Assembly: GCA_020638595.1 (NCBI GenBank)
Contig: JACKIG010000009.1
Location: 62,001 to 126,000 of the forward strand
Reading direction: 5' to 3'
Origin: Rhodospirillaceae bacterium
GTDB lineage: Bacteria > Pseudomonadota > Alphaproteobacteria > DSM-16000 > Inquilinaceae
DNA length: 64,000 nt
The translations under genes and the position numbers were made by a program. Shown here in pieces: positions 45,702 to 53,431 of the stretch. The notes below the pieces were generated by a model. The model did not search any database. It worked only from the letters and a program-made list of their open reading frames with translations, and had not been told where the DNA came from. The stretch's first letter is position 1. Each line of letters starts with the position of its first letter.

Positions 45702-47339
45702 TCAGCGCAGCCAGCCGGGCAGGGCCTTCGGCGCGTGACCGCTCCGCGCCGCGGCCGCACAGTGGGCGATGCTGCCGAAGCGGACCTCGCGGCCCGAAAG
45801 GCCGGGGCCGTAATGGGCATATTTGCCGGAATTCGTCATCAGCACGCGGGCATCGGGCGGAAACACGGGCTCGGTGATCGAACACCAGCAGAGATCGCGG
45901 ATCACCTGCACGCCCGCTGCATCCAGCCGCTCCAGCAGCCCGTCGGACTTGGCTGCCGCCCAGGTCGCCCGGCCGAGGGTGATGATGGCGCAAACGCCGT
46001 CGCGCACCCGCCCGCCCCCCATGGCATCGGCGAAGGCGCGGCATTCCGCCAATGACAGATGCGGGCTGCCCAGGGCGACGAGATCGATGGTCTCGCCGCC
46101 GCGATTGAGCGCCCGCCACGCATCGCGCAGGTCGTCGCGGGTGATGCGCACACGGTCGCCGCCGGGGGCCGGCGGGCGATCCGCCTCCGGCGTGATGCCG
46201 GCGACATGCAGCATCGGCGCGGCCGACGTGGTGGCGAAGGCCGCGCACAGCGCCTTCAGGTCGTCGTCCGTCGGGGCACTGTGCGCCAGCCCGGTGATCA
46301 GCGGGATGCGGTCCGGCGACCGCTGCCCGGCCAGCCAGCCGAGCAGCGGCCAGACCGCTTCGTCATGGCCCTGCGGCAGTGTCACGTCGATCACCCGGCG
46401 CGCTGCGCGGTTGCGGTCCAGGTAGACGCCCGATAGCGGCGCGCGGCCGGTGAGTGCGATGCAGAGGTCCAGGAAGTCGGGATGCTTGACCGTCCGCGCG
46501 CCCAGGACGCTGTTGGCATAGACGACGGCGTTGGATTCCGCCCAGGCGATGTCCTCGCCCCGCTGGGGCGGATCGTCCAGCAGATAGGGCGCGCAGGTGA
46601 AACTGGGGCTTGCCCCCATCGCCACATAGGCGTCGGCCAGGCGGCTGGCCGGACCACCGAAGTCGGCGGGAACGCCCTGGGTGCGCCAATTGGCGTAGTC
46701 CACCGAGATCGCGTTCATCGTGGTCGGGATGCGCACTTTTGCCCCCATCCCGGCCATCGCCTCGGCAAAGGTCAGGCAGGCGGGGCTGGCGTAGATGCAG
46801 CCGTCGATATGCACCCGGCTGACATCCGTCAGCCGGTCTGCGCCCTGCACCGCGGCCATGGTGCAGATCGTTTCCATCGCCAGCCGGACCGCCGCCCCGT
46901 CGCGGCCGTCCAGCATGGCCCGGTCCCCGTCGGCGAGATCGAGATTGCCGCCCGAGAGCGGTGTCAGCGGCAGCGACAGATCCCCGGCCTCGATCCGCTC
47001 TGCGGTGATCCGCGCCCGCGGCTGGGCCGCCAGCGCCGCGTAGCCGTCGGCCCCCAGCCGCACGACGGCGACCGGCCGGTCGAACATGCGCCCGGCGAGC
47101 AGCGCGCCGAGGGTGAGGATGTCCTCCGTCTCCCGGAACACCAGCGCGGCCGGCGCCGTGCCCTGCAAGGCCAGGCCCAACAGCACGGCACTGCCGGTGC
47201 ACGATCCGCGCGAGGTCGGCATCAGCACGACCCGCCCGGCCAGCGACACCCCGTGTTGCGGATGGTGGGCATCGACCACGCGTCCGGTTTCCGGATCGAC
47301 CCCGCCCCAGAAACTGATCCCGGCAGAGCAGACCAGCAC
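45702..47339 (-). CDS. Aconitase X family protein, small and large domains fused (possible hydroxyproline dehydratase)
   Basis: A 545-residue fusion of the swivel (DUF126) and catalytic (DUF521) parts of aconitase X. The N-terminal GISFWGGVDPETGRVVDAHHP, the swivel serine motif SRGSCTGSAVLLGLALQ, and the large-domain IDGCIYASPACLTFAEAMAG, TTMNAISVDYANW and ESNAVVYANSVLGARTVKHP are visible. Characterised bacterial members dehydrate cis-3-hydroxy-L-proline; that role is an inference from the family. The GTG at 47339 appears truncated, because upstream in-frame residues HLIVPAAVEGPVLV belong to the family. No ATG, GTG or TTG precedes them before a repeat element starts at 47427. Confidence 0.85.
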   Translation of the reverse strand: MLVCSAGISFWGGVDPETGRVVDAHHPQHGVSLAGRVVLMPTSRGSCTGSAVLLGLALQGTAPAALVFRETEDILTLGALLAGRMFDRPVAVVRLGADGYAALAAQPRARITAERIEAGDLSLPLTPLSGGNLDLADGDRAMLDGRDGAAVRLAMETICTMAAVQGADRLTDVSRVHIDGCIYASPACLTFAEAMAGMGAKVRIPTTMNAISVDYANWRTQGVPADFGGPASRLADAYVAMGASPSFTCAPYLLDDPPQRGEDIAWAESNAVVYANSVLGARTVKHPDFLDLCIALTGRAPLSGVYLDRNRAARRVIDVTLPQGHDEAVWPLLGWLAGQRSPDRIPLITGLAHSAPTDDDLKALCAAFATTSAAPMLHVAGITPEADRPPAPGGDRVRITRDDLRDAWRALNRGGETIDLVALGSPHLSLAECRAFADAMGGGRVRDGVCAIITLGRATWAAAKSDGLLERLDAAGVQVIRDLCWCSITEPVFPPDARVLMTNSGKYAHYGPGLSGREVRFGSIAHCAAAARSGHAPKALPGWLR

Positions 47340-47430
47340 CGGCCCTTCGACGGCGGCAGGGACAATGAGATGGGCGATGGCGGCCTCCCGGCTGGATTTC
47401 CCTCCTGACCGGTCTGCGTTCAGTTCCAGG

Positions 47431-47514
47431 AGATCCCCGCCTTCGCGGGGATGACGGGAGGTAGTCAGAGCCTGGCCCCCAGAACACTCGTCATCCCCGC
47501 GAAGGCGGGGATCT
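47431..47514. repeat. Family B REP-like inverted pair
   Basis: AGATCCCCGCCTTCGCGGGG then ATGACG (47431-47456) and its exact 26-base complement at 47489-47514, with 32 bases between. Each unit is itself a hairpin (CCCCGC-CTTC-GCGGGG). An almost identical pair is at 56506-56573. The similarity continues beyond the second unit (GATCTC-CGGGAC). Such elements are common repetitive extragenic palindromes in proteobacteria. Confidence 0.8.
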
Positions 47515-47596
47515 CTCGGGACAGGGCGCGCAGCCGGTCACTGGTGTGGTTCTTAACTCAGCGCCGCCGGCGTCAGAACCCCTTTTGCATTGGGGC

Positions 47597-48088
47597 TTAA
47601 TACCGGTACACCCGATCGTCTTCGGGGCCGATGCGTTCGGCAAACCACGAGATCTTCGCCTGGTCCGGCCGCAACATCGGGCGGCCGACGCGGCCCAGGA
47701 TCAGTCGTTCCGCCGCTTCCGTGAAGCTGTCGCCGAAGAAGGCCAGGACGTCGTTGATGCCGCTGTACAGGAAACAGCGGCCGGTGGCGTCCACGTAGAG
47801 CTCGGCATACCAGTCATGGGTGCCGGCAATCAGGACCAGCGTCGTCTTCATCAGCTTGCACCATCGTTTGATGACGCGTGGCTGGCCGCGGCCGGGGGAG
47901 AAGTCGAGGTCGGCGGTGGCGCACTGCTCGCCGCCCCCGTCCCGGCGGACCTTGAGGCCGCCGAATTCCGCCAGGATCCCTGCGGCCGGGTGCCCGGCCG
48001 GGACATGCGGCGGCACCGCAACACGGCGGCCCGGGTGCCAGCCGCCCCGCTCGAAATCCGCACGGATGCTGATGGGCAGGTCGGTCAT
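47597..48088 (-). CDS. SUKH-3 family protein (immunity-protein family)
   Basis: A 163-residue protein with the SUKH-3 start FERGGWHPGRRVAVPPHVP, the LAEFGGLKVRRDGGGEQ strand-loop and the C-terminal LYSGINDVLAFFGDSFTEAAERLILG. SUKH proteins are usually immunity factors for nuclease or deaminase toxins in polymorphic toxin systems, but some are general adaptor domains. No toxin gene is recognisable beside it; the upstream neighbour is an RTX protein. Its own start at 48088 has no strong ribosome binding site. It could be an orphan immunity gene. Confidence 0.7.
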   Translation of the reverse strand: MTDLPISIRADFERGGWHPGRRVAVPPHVPAGHPAAGILAEFGGLKVRRDGGGEQCATADLDFSPGRGQPRVIKRWCKLMKTTLVLIAGTHDWYAELYVDATGRCFLYSGINDVLAFFGDSFTEAAERLILGRVGRPMLRPDQAKISWFAERIGPEDDRVYRY

Positions 48089-48131
48089 GCCGCAGTGTCC
48101 CGAAATCGCCGGCCGAAAACAGCCCGGCTTG

Positions 48132-49106
48132 TCATACGAACATGAAGTCGCCGGCCGTCAGGTCGTGGTGGCCGATCAGGGTGACGCCGGCATATTCGTG
48201 ACTGCTGCCCGTGGTCAGCCACAGGCTGACCTCCGTCACCTCGGGCAGGCCCGGCTGGCTGGTGTGGGCGGTCGCCAGGTAGTTCTGGCGCGGGTCCAGC
48301 CAGGTGACGGTATCGCCGGCCTCGCTGGCCGGCAGGAAGGTGATGGAACCGAAGCCATAGGCGGTTTCGAAGGCCAGGATGTCGGATCCCTGCTCGAAAT
48401 CCATGACCACGTCGGTCTGCCAGGCCGGCAGGTTCTCTTCGGCGGTGCGGAATTGGAAGGTGTCGCTGTCGGCGCCGCCCATCAGTACGTCGCGGCGGCC
48501 CGGCTCGCTGGTGCCGGCGATGATCGTGTCGTTGCCGGCGCCGCCGGCAATGAAGTCGCCGCCGCCGCGCCCGTCCAGGACGTTGTCGTTGCCGTCGCCC
48601 CAGATTGTGTCGGCATGGTCGGTGCCGGTCACGTTCTCGATGCTGCGGATCTCGACCGGTCCCCTGTCCGGGAGGAACAGCGGCACGAAGGTCTTGGCCT
48701 CGCCCGTGGCCAGGTTGACCTCGGCCCCACGGGGAAGCAGCGACAGGTCCAGCGTGTCCACTCCGTCGCCGCCGTCCAGCAGCCGGGGCGGCTGATAGCT
48801 CCAGATCAGGGTGTCGCTGCCTTCGCCGCCGAAGACGGACACGCCGAAAGAGCGGGTGTGGATCGTGTCGTCACCGCCGAGCCCGTAGACATAGCCGTTC
48901 TCGGTCCGGTTGTAGGTTTCGACATAGGTGTCGTCATCCTCGGTCAGGTAGACCAGATAGGGTGCGTAACCCTCCTGGTTCGGATGTCCGATCAGGCCGT
49001 CAGGCTCGTCTTCATCATCGTCGTCCTTCAGCCACGGGAACGGGTCTTCTTCCGTGACCCGGAAACCCTTGTCTTCTTCGATCAGCCAGGGGAAGTCGTC
49101 GTCCAT
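48132..49106 (-). CDS. Small RTX calcium-binding protein, probably secreted by a type I system
   Basis: A 324-residue acidic protein with no signal peptide. Glycine-rich nonapeptide repeats of the G-G-x-G-x-D type are present: GLGGDDTIH, GGEGSDTLI, GGDGVDTLD, WGDGNDNVLDGRGGGDFIAG and GGAGNDTIIAG. The C-terminal end AGDFMFV fits a type I secretion signal. The N-terminal region repeats an acidic motif: DDDFPWLIEED and EEDPFPWLKDDDD. The ATG at 49106 has a GGAGG nine bases upstream. No haemolysin- or protease-like catalytic domain is visible, so the function is unknown. No secretion ATPase or outer-membrane gene is in the window. Confidence 0.8.
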   Translation of the reverse strand: MDDDFPWLIEEDKGFRVTEEDPFPWLKDDDDEDEPDGLIGHPNQEGYAPYLVYLTEDDDTYVETYNRTENGYVYGLGGDDTIHTRSFGVSVFGGEGSDTLIWSYQPPRLLDGGDGVDTLDLSLLPRGAEVNLATGEAKTFVPLFLPDRGPVEIRSIENVTGTDHADTIWGDGNDNVLDGRGGGDFIAGGAGNDTIIAGTSEPGRRDVLMGGADSDTFQFRTAEENLPAWQTDVVMDFEQGSDILAFETAYGFGSITFLPASEAGDTVTWLDPRQNYLATAHTSQPGLPEVTEVSLWLTTGSSHEYAGVTLIGHHDLTAGDFMFV

Positions 49107-49254
49107 CGGTGTTGCCTCCGTCCCGAAAGGTGCGCCGGTGGTCCCTGCCAGGGCGGCCCGCATCGTGGGGGGCGGACCGGTTGCTGACGTGCGTGGGACG
49201 CTACCGGGGTCGGACGGGTGCGGCAGTGATGGGGCGCACCGCCGCCGCCAGTCG

Positions 49255-50088
49255 CTAGAGAATGGCTGCCCTCAGCGGTCCCGGAATGCGGCCGCCGGCG
49301 GTCAGGTGGCGGCGGAAATGGTCGGAGATCTCCTCGGAATCCTCCGGATAAAGCCTGCAGCCGGCGATGGCGTGGCGGCGGTTCACGTTGCGGCCGAGAT
49401 ATTCCATGACGATCCGGGCCGCCGACGGCTGGTGCGCGTCGGCACCGGACACACCCATGGTCAGGCCGGTCAGGACCGTCACCCGGTTGCGGTAGTTCAG
49501 GAACAGGATGGTCTGGGTCAGCTCGCTGCCGGTCAGCGTTTCCTGGTCGATCATGTGGATGCGGTCGCCGACCACCGAGACGATCCCAGCGTATTTGTAG
49601 ACGTCCGGCGGGCCGGCCTCGCGCGGGTGGCGCACGCGTTCCAGCCGTTTGTAGACCGTGTAGTCGTTCCAGCCGTAGATCAGCACCAGCGAACGCAGGA
49701 TGTGCCCGGGCAGCGAGAAGGAGTGGTAGTAGCCGTAATAGTATCCATGGGTCTTGCCCAGGGTGGCGCGGTGGCGCTGGGCTTCGGCCAGCAGGCGCGG
49801 CAGGCGGGGCGGCAGGGTCACGTCCTCGCCGCCGCGGTTGGGGCGCAGCCGCACGATCTTGCGGAACTGGTCCTGCGGCATCAGGATTTCGTATTCGTCG
49901 ACGCCGAAGAAATCGCAGATCCGCCGCAGGTTGTGCCGCGACGGGAAGGATGTGCCGGCCAGGTATTTCATGAACTGCTGGCGGTTGATGGCGAGCCTGC
50001 GGCAGGTCTCCGACACCGAGGGGTAGTAGCTGCTGGCCAGCTTCAAGTTGGCCGCGAAATTGGTCAGCGTGAAATCGTCGCCTGCCAT
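49255..50088 (-). CDS. Helix-turn-helix transcriptional regulator, divergent from a periplasmic binding protein
   Basis: A 277-residue cytoplasmic protein. The N-terminal XRE-like helix-turn-helix is SVSETCRRLAINRQQFMKYL then SFPSRHNLRRICDFFGVDE near residues 24-66. The rest is a ligand- or partner-binding domain rich in Tyr and His (KTHGYYYGYYHSFSLPG) with no known family that I can name. It is divergent from the LivK-like gene with about 150 bp between, so it may control it. The ATG at 50088 has GAGAGG eight bases upstream. Confidence 0.75.
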   Translation of the reverse strand: MAGDDFTLTNFAANLKLASSYYPSVSETCRRLAINRQQFMKYLAGTSFPSRHNLRRICDFFGVDEYEILMPQDQFRKIVRLRPNRGGEDVTLPPRLPRLLAEAQRHRATLGKTHGYYYGYYHSFSLPGHILRSLVLIYGWNDYTVYKRLERVRHPREAGPPDVYKYAGIVSVVGDRIHMIDQETLTGSELTQTILFLNYRNRVTVLTGLTMGVSGADAHQPSAARIVMEYLGRNVNRRHAIAGCRLYPEDSEEISDHFRRHLTAGGRIPGPLRAAIL

Positions 50089-50238
50089 CCTCTGCACCTC
50101 TCAGCGCGTCAACTCGCGACAGTCGCAAATGAAATCCGAGATTGCAAGCCGGTGCCGGAGCCATCGACACTTCCCTGTCGACCTGCCAACGAACCGGCCG
50201 AACCGGGGGCACCAAGCCTGCAACAGAGGAGTTTCACG

Positions 50239-51447
50239 ATGAGGGTCCTAACGACCGTGGCGGCGCTGGCGCTGATGGCCTTCGCCGCGCCCGCCCCAGC
50301 CCAGGAGCCGATCAGGATCGGCGGCATCGCGCCGCTGTCGCCCCCGGGCGGGGTGCAGTCGGGCGAGTCGCTTCGCGACGGCATGATCGTCGCGGTGGAG
50401 GAGCTGAACGCCGCAGGCGGGCTGCTCGGCCGGCCGGTCGAACTGGTCGTCGAGGATACGTCGGGTGTGCCCGACAAGGGGATCGCCGCCTTCGAACGGC
50501 TGGCCTCGCTGGAAGAGGTCGTGGCCGTGACGGGCTCCGCGCACAGCGCGGTCTGCGCCGCCGTCAGCCCGGTCGCCGAGCGCTACAACATCGCCTTCGT
50601 CGCCGGTGAATGCTGGGCGGACAACGTGACGGCCGCCCAGATCCCGCAGGTGTTCCGCGTCACCGTCGCCAACTCGCTGGTCTATTCGGTCGCGGCCGAC
50701 TGGGTGAAGGAAGCCGGCTTCCAGAACATCGCCATCATCTCCGAGAACACGGACTGGGGCTTCGGCGTCATCGACGTGTTCACCAGCAACCTGGAAGGCA
50801 CCGGGGCCACGGTGACGTCCTTCACCGCGGAGAACACGGTGACGGACTTCACGCCGCAGCTGCTGGAACTGAAGCGCGCCGACCCGCAGCCCGACCTCTT
50901 GATCGCGGGCTTCACCGGCTCGGGCCTGTTCCTGATGCTGCGCCAGGCCGCCGACCTGGGCCTTGCGCCGTCCGCGGAAACGGCCGTGTTCGCCGCCGGG
51001 TCGGACGTGCTGGAGCCGGAGTTCTGGAACGTCATGGGCGATGACGGGGTCTATGTCATCGGCAACCCGGCCGGCCTGCCGGGCCGCCCCGACACAGAGC
51101 TGTCGCGCGCGTTCGCCACGGCGTTCGAGGAGCGCTTCGGCCGCCCGGCCAATGCGGTGGCGATGGAAGGCTATGACGGCATCATGGTGATCGCCCAGGC
51201 GATCATGGCCCAGCAGTCGGCCGAGCCCGCGGCGATCATCGAGGGGCTGCGCGCGACCGACTGGGAAGGCACGCGCGGGCGGATCTATTTCCCGCAGGAT
51301 ACCGACCCGGCCTGGGCCTTCCAGCAATGGCCCGAGGTGCCGATCTTCGTGATCCAGTACACCGAACCGAACCAGACCCCGGCCGAGGCTGCCATCCTCT
51401 GGCCACGCAGTCAGGCGACGGTGGACGAGATCGTCCTGCGCCCTTGA
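50239..51447 (+). CDS. Periplasmic binding protein of a branched-chain amino acid/amide-type ABC transporter (LivK-like)
   Basis: A 402-residue soluble receptor for the HAAT transporter class. A signal peptide (VLTTVAALALMAFAAPAPA, cut near AQEP) precedes the type I two-lobe fold: IRIGGIAPLSPPGGVQSGES, then AVEELNAAGGLLGRPVELVV, SAVCAAVSPVAERYNIAFVA and NTDWGFGVIDVFTSNLEGTG. The ligand site cannot be read, but features do not resemble the aromatic leucine pocket closely. The closest transporter genes in the window are livHMGF 6-9 kb upstream; it is probably the missing receptor of that system, or of one elsewhere. Confidence 0.9.
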   Translation: MRVLTTVAALALMAFAAPAPAQEPIRIGGIAPLSPPGGVQSGESLRDGMIVAVEELNAAGGLLGRPVELVVEDTSGVPDKGIAAFERLASLEEVVAVTGSAHSAVCAAVSPVAERYNIAFVAGECWADNVTAAQIPQVFRVTVANSLVYSVAADWVKEAGFQNIAIISENTDWGFGVIDVFTSNLEGTGATVTSFTAENTVTDFTPQLLELKRADPQPDLLIAGFTGSGLFLMLRQAADLGLAPSAETAVFAAGSDVLEPEFWNVMGDDGVYVIGNPAGLPGRPDTELSRAFATAFEERFGRPANAVAMEGYDGIMVIAQAIMAQQSAEPAAIIEGLRATDWEGTRGRIYFPQDTDPAWAFQQWPEVPIFVIQYTEPNQTPAEAAILWPRSQATVDEIVLRP

Positions 51448-51485
51448 CCGCCGACCCCGCGGCCCGGCCGCGCACATGAAGGCAG

Positions 51486-51515
51486 ACGGGTCCGGACACT
51501 GTCCGGGCCCGTTTC
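51486..51515 (+). terminator. Intrinsic terminator of the LivK-like gene
   Basis: ACGGGTCCGGAC (51486-51497), a 3-base loop and GTCCGGGCCCGT (51501-51512) form a 12-bp stem with one G-T pair, followed by TTCGTCT. It is 39 bases after the stop. Confidence 0.55.
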
Positions 51516-51635
51516 GTCTGGGCCTATGACGGTCCCGCTCCAGGCTCGGCGATCCCGCCGGGCCGTCTTCGGTGCGGCGTTCGGCCAGGTGCGCCGGCAG
51601 CGTGTGTGCGTAGGATGCCGGCAAAGGGGAGGGCG

Positions 51636-52229
51636 ATGATGCTGAGAGTTTCGATCCTGGCCGCCGCGGTCGCAGTCTGCCCCGGCGCGGCGGCGGCCGA
51701 CGGGCTTGCCGACGACTTCCTCGATCTGCTTCGGAACACCTGCCTGCCGGCGATCGAGACCGGGCAGGTCGCCGACCTCTCCGGCATGACGCCCTATGAC
51801 GGCGGCAACCCGGACCACAACTGGCTGGGGCCGTCGATCGGCGACGGGTATGTCGCGGACGACCCGCGGCTGTTGATCGCCTTCGGCGAGCGCAACGGCT
51901 ATCGCGGCTGCGAGGTGTTCTTCGCCGCGGAGATCCCGACCGGCGACGGCGCGACGATCGCCGACGCGCTGGAGGACTGGATCGCCGGCCATATCGACGG
52001 GACGCCGTACGGGCTGGTGGAGAATTGCCCCCTGTTCGGCTTCAGGCTGTTCGTCGCCGCCGGATCCGCGGACCGCAACCCGCGCGGGTTCTTCGTGCGC
52101 ATCCTCGCCACGTCCGCCGTCGATCCGGATGACGCGGCGCGCTACGGCAACCCCCGTGCCGTCGTCATCGAGACGCCGGAGCCCAGCATTGAGCAATGCA
52201 TCGCGGAGGACGGCGCCGCTGCGCCCTGA
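51636..52229 (+). CDS. Small exported protein of unknown function
   Basis: A 197-residue protein with a signal peptide (MLRVSILAAAVAVCPGAAAA, cut before DGLADD). The mature part has four cysteines (RNTCLPAI, YRGCEVF, VENCPLF, EQCIAED), which may form two disulfides. The sequence RLLIAFGERNGYRGCEVFFA recurs in no family that I recognise. GGGGAGGG precedes the ATG at 51636; a GTG at 51606 is a weaker alternative. It converges on the patatin-like gene. Confidence 0.7.
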   Translation: MMLRVSILAAAVAVCPGAAAADGLADDFLDLLRNTCLPAIETGQVADLSGMTPYDGGNPDHNWLGPSIGDGYVADDPRLLIAFGERNGYRGCEVFFAAEIPTGDGATIADALEDWIAGHIDGTPYGLVENCPLFGFRLFVAAGSADRNPRGFFVRILATSAVDPDDAARYGNPRAVVIETPEPSIEQCIAEDGAAAP

Positions 52230-52249
52230 GCGTCACCGGACCGGCCCGG

Positions 52250-53239
52250 TCATCCCGCGTCTGCCTTGCCCATCCCCTTCGCCAGGGCCGCCATCTCCTG
52301 CTGGCCGAGCTCGAAATACTCCTTCTGGATGGCGGAGTGCTTCAGCGACACGGTCATGCTTTCCAGGTTCTTCGGGCGCAGGATGTGCAGGGGCTTGGCG
52401 TGGTAGGTCTTGCCGTCGGCGGTCAGCGTCTTGCGCTTGGATGCCGCGATCAGCGCGTTGATGCGCCTGGCTTCGGCCAGGACATGGGCGTTGGGCAGGG
52501 TCAGGCCGAGATCGGCGGTCAGCAGGTACATGTCGATGCTGTTCATCGGCAGCATCAGCAGGTTCTTCTGATAGATCCGTTCCAGCTCGCGGTGATAGTC
52601 GTAGTCGGTGAAATCGACGGCGATGATCTCGTCGACCTCCGGGTTGTCGAACACGGGGCGCAGGGGCGTGTTGTCGGTGTACCCGCCCTCCAGGTAGTAG
52701 TCGCCGCCGATGCTGATCGCCTTGAAGTACGGCACCGTCGTGATCCCGGCCAGGAACACGTCCATGAACCGCTCCAGGCTGGCGTCGTCGACCGTCGGCA
52801 GCAGGTCGCGCACGGCAAAGCATTCCGACCGGCGCTTGGACAGGTTCGTCGTGGCGATGGACCAGGCGGTGTCCTTCAGGCTGGCGGTCAGCTGCGTCCG
52901 CCGCGCCGGGTCGTCCAGCAGCAGCGACTTGCGCGTGCTGTCGCGGTCGACGGTGAACAGATAGCTGCCGTTGGGCAGAAGCGCCGGGCGCAGGCCGAGG
53001 AAATTGGCGAAGACCGACGCGATGTCCTTGATGCTGAGGCGCAGGGTCTTGGTCAGGGTCGGCGGCAGCGCCTCGGCCGTGCGATCCCACATCAGGTAGT
53101 CCAGCACGATGTTGTTGCCGGAACTGGTGGAGGTGATGTGGGTGACGGACATGCCCTGCTGTGCCAGCCACACCAGCGCCCCGCAGGTGTAGAAGCTGCG
53201 GTAGCCGCCGCCGGAGGCGACGAAACCGTACCGTGTCAT
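52250..53239 (-). CDS. Patatin-like phospholipase-family protein with altered catalytic motifs
   Basis: A 329-residue protein with the patatin layout: oxyanion loop ASGGGYRSFYTCGALVWL near residue 10, nucleophile elbow THITSTSSGNNIVLDYL near 40, and the second catalytic motif YLEGGYTDNTPLRPVFD near 175. The elbow reads S-T-S-S-G rather than G-x-S-x-G, and the DG-G motif has Glu in place of Asp. The protein may therefore be a variant lipase or an inactive homologue. The start at 53239 removes a basic leader seen in the longer frame. Substrate is unknown; there is no signal peptide. Confidence 0.75.
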   Translation of the reverse strand: MTRYGFVASGGGYRSFYTCGALVWLAQQGMSVTHITSTSSGNNIVLDYLMWDRTAEALPPTLTKTLRLSIKDIASVFANFLGLRPALLPNGSYLFTVDRDSTRKSLLLDDPARRTQLTASLKDTAWSIATTNLSKRRSECFAVRDLLPTVDDASLERFMDVFLAGITTVPYFKAISIGGDYYLEGGYTDNTPLRPVFDNPEVDEIIAVDFTDYDYHRELERIYQKNLLMLPMNSIDMYLLTADLGLTLPNAHVLAEARRINALIAASKRKTLTADGKTYHAKPLHILRPKNLESMTVSLKHSAIQKEYFELGQQEMAALAKGMGKADAG

Positions 53240-53431
53240 CGGTTGTCTCCGCTGCAAGAAGGGCCGGCGTGCCCTCGTCCGGCGGTTCCCGGCCGACGGA
53301 CCGGCCACGACCCAGGGTAGCAGCCGGCGGGCGGGCGATCCAGCGGGCGAACGGGGTCGGAACGGGGTCGCGTCTTGAATCGTGCATCCGCCGGGCCGCG
53401 CACGCCGGTCCATGGTCGGGCGTCCCCGCCG

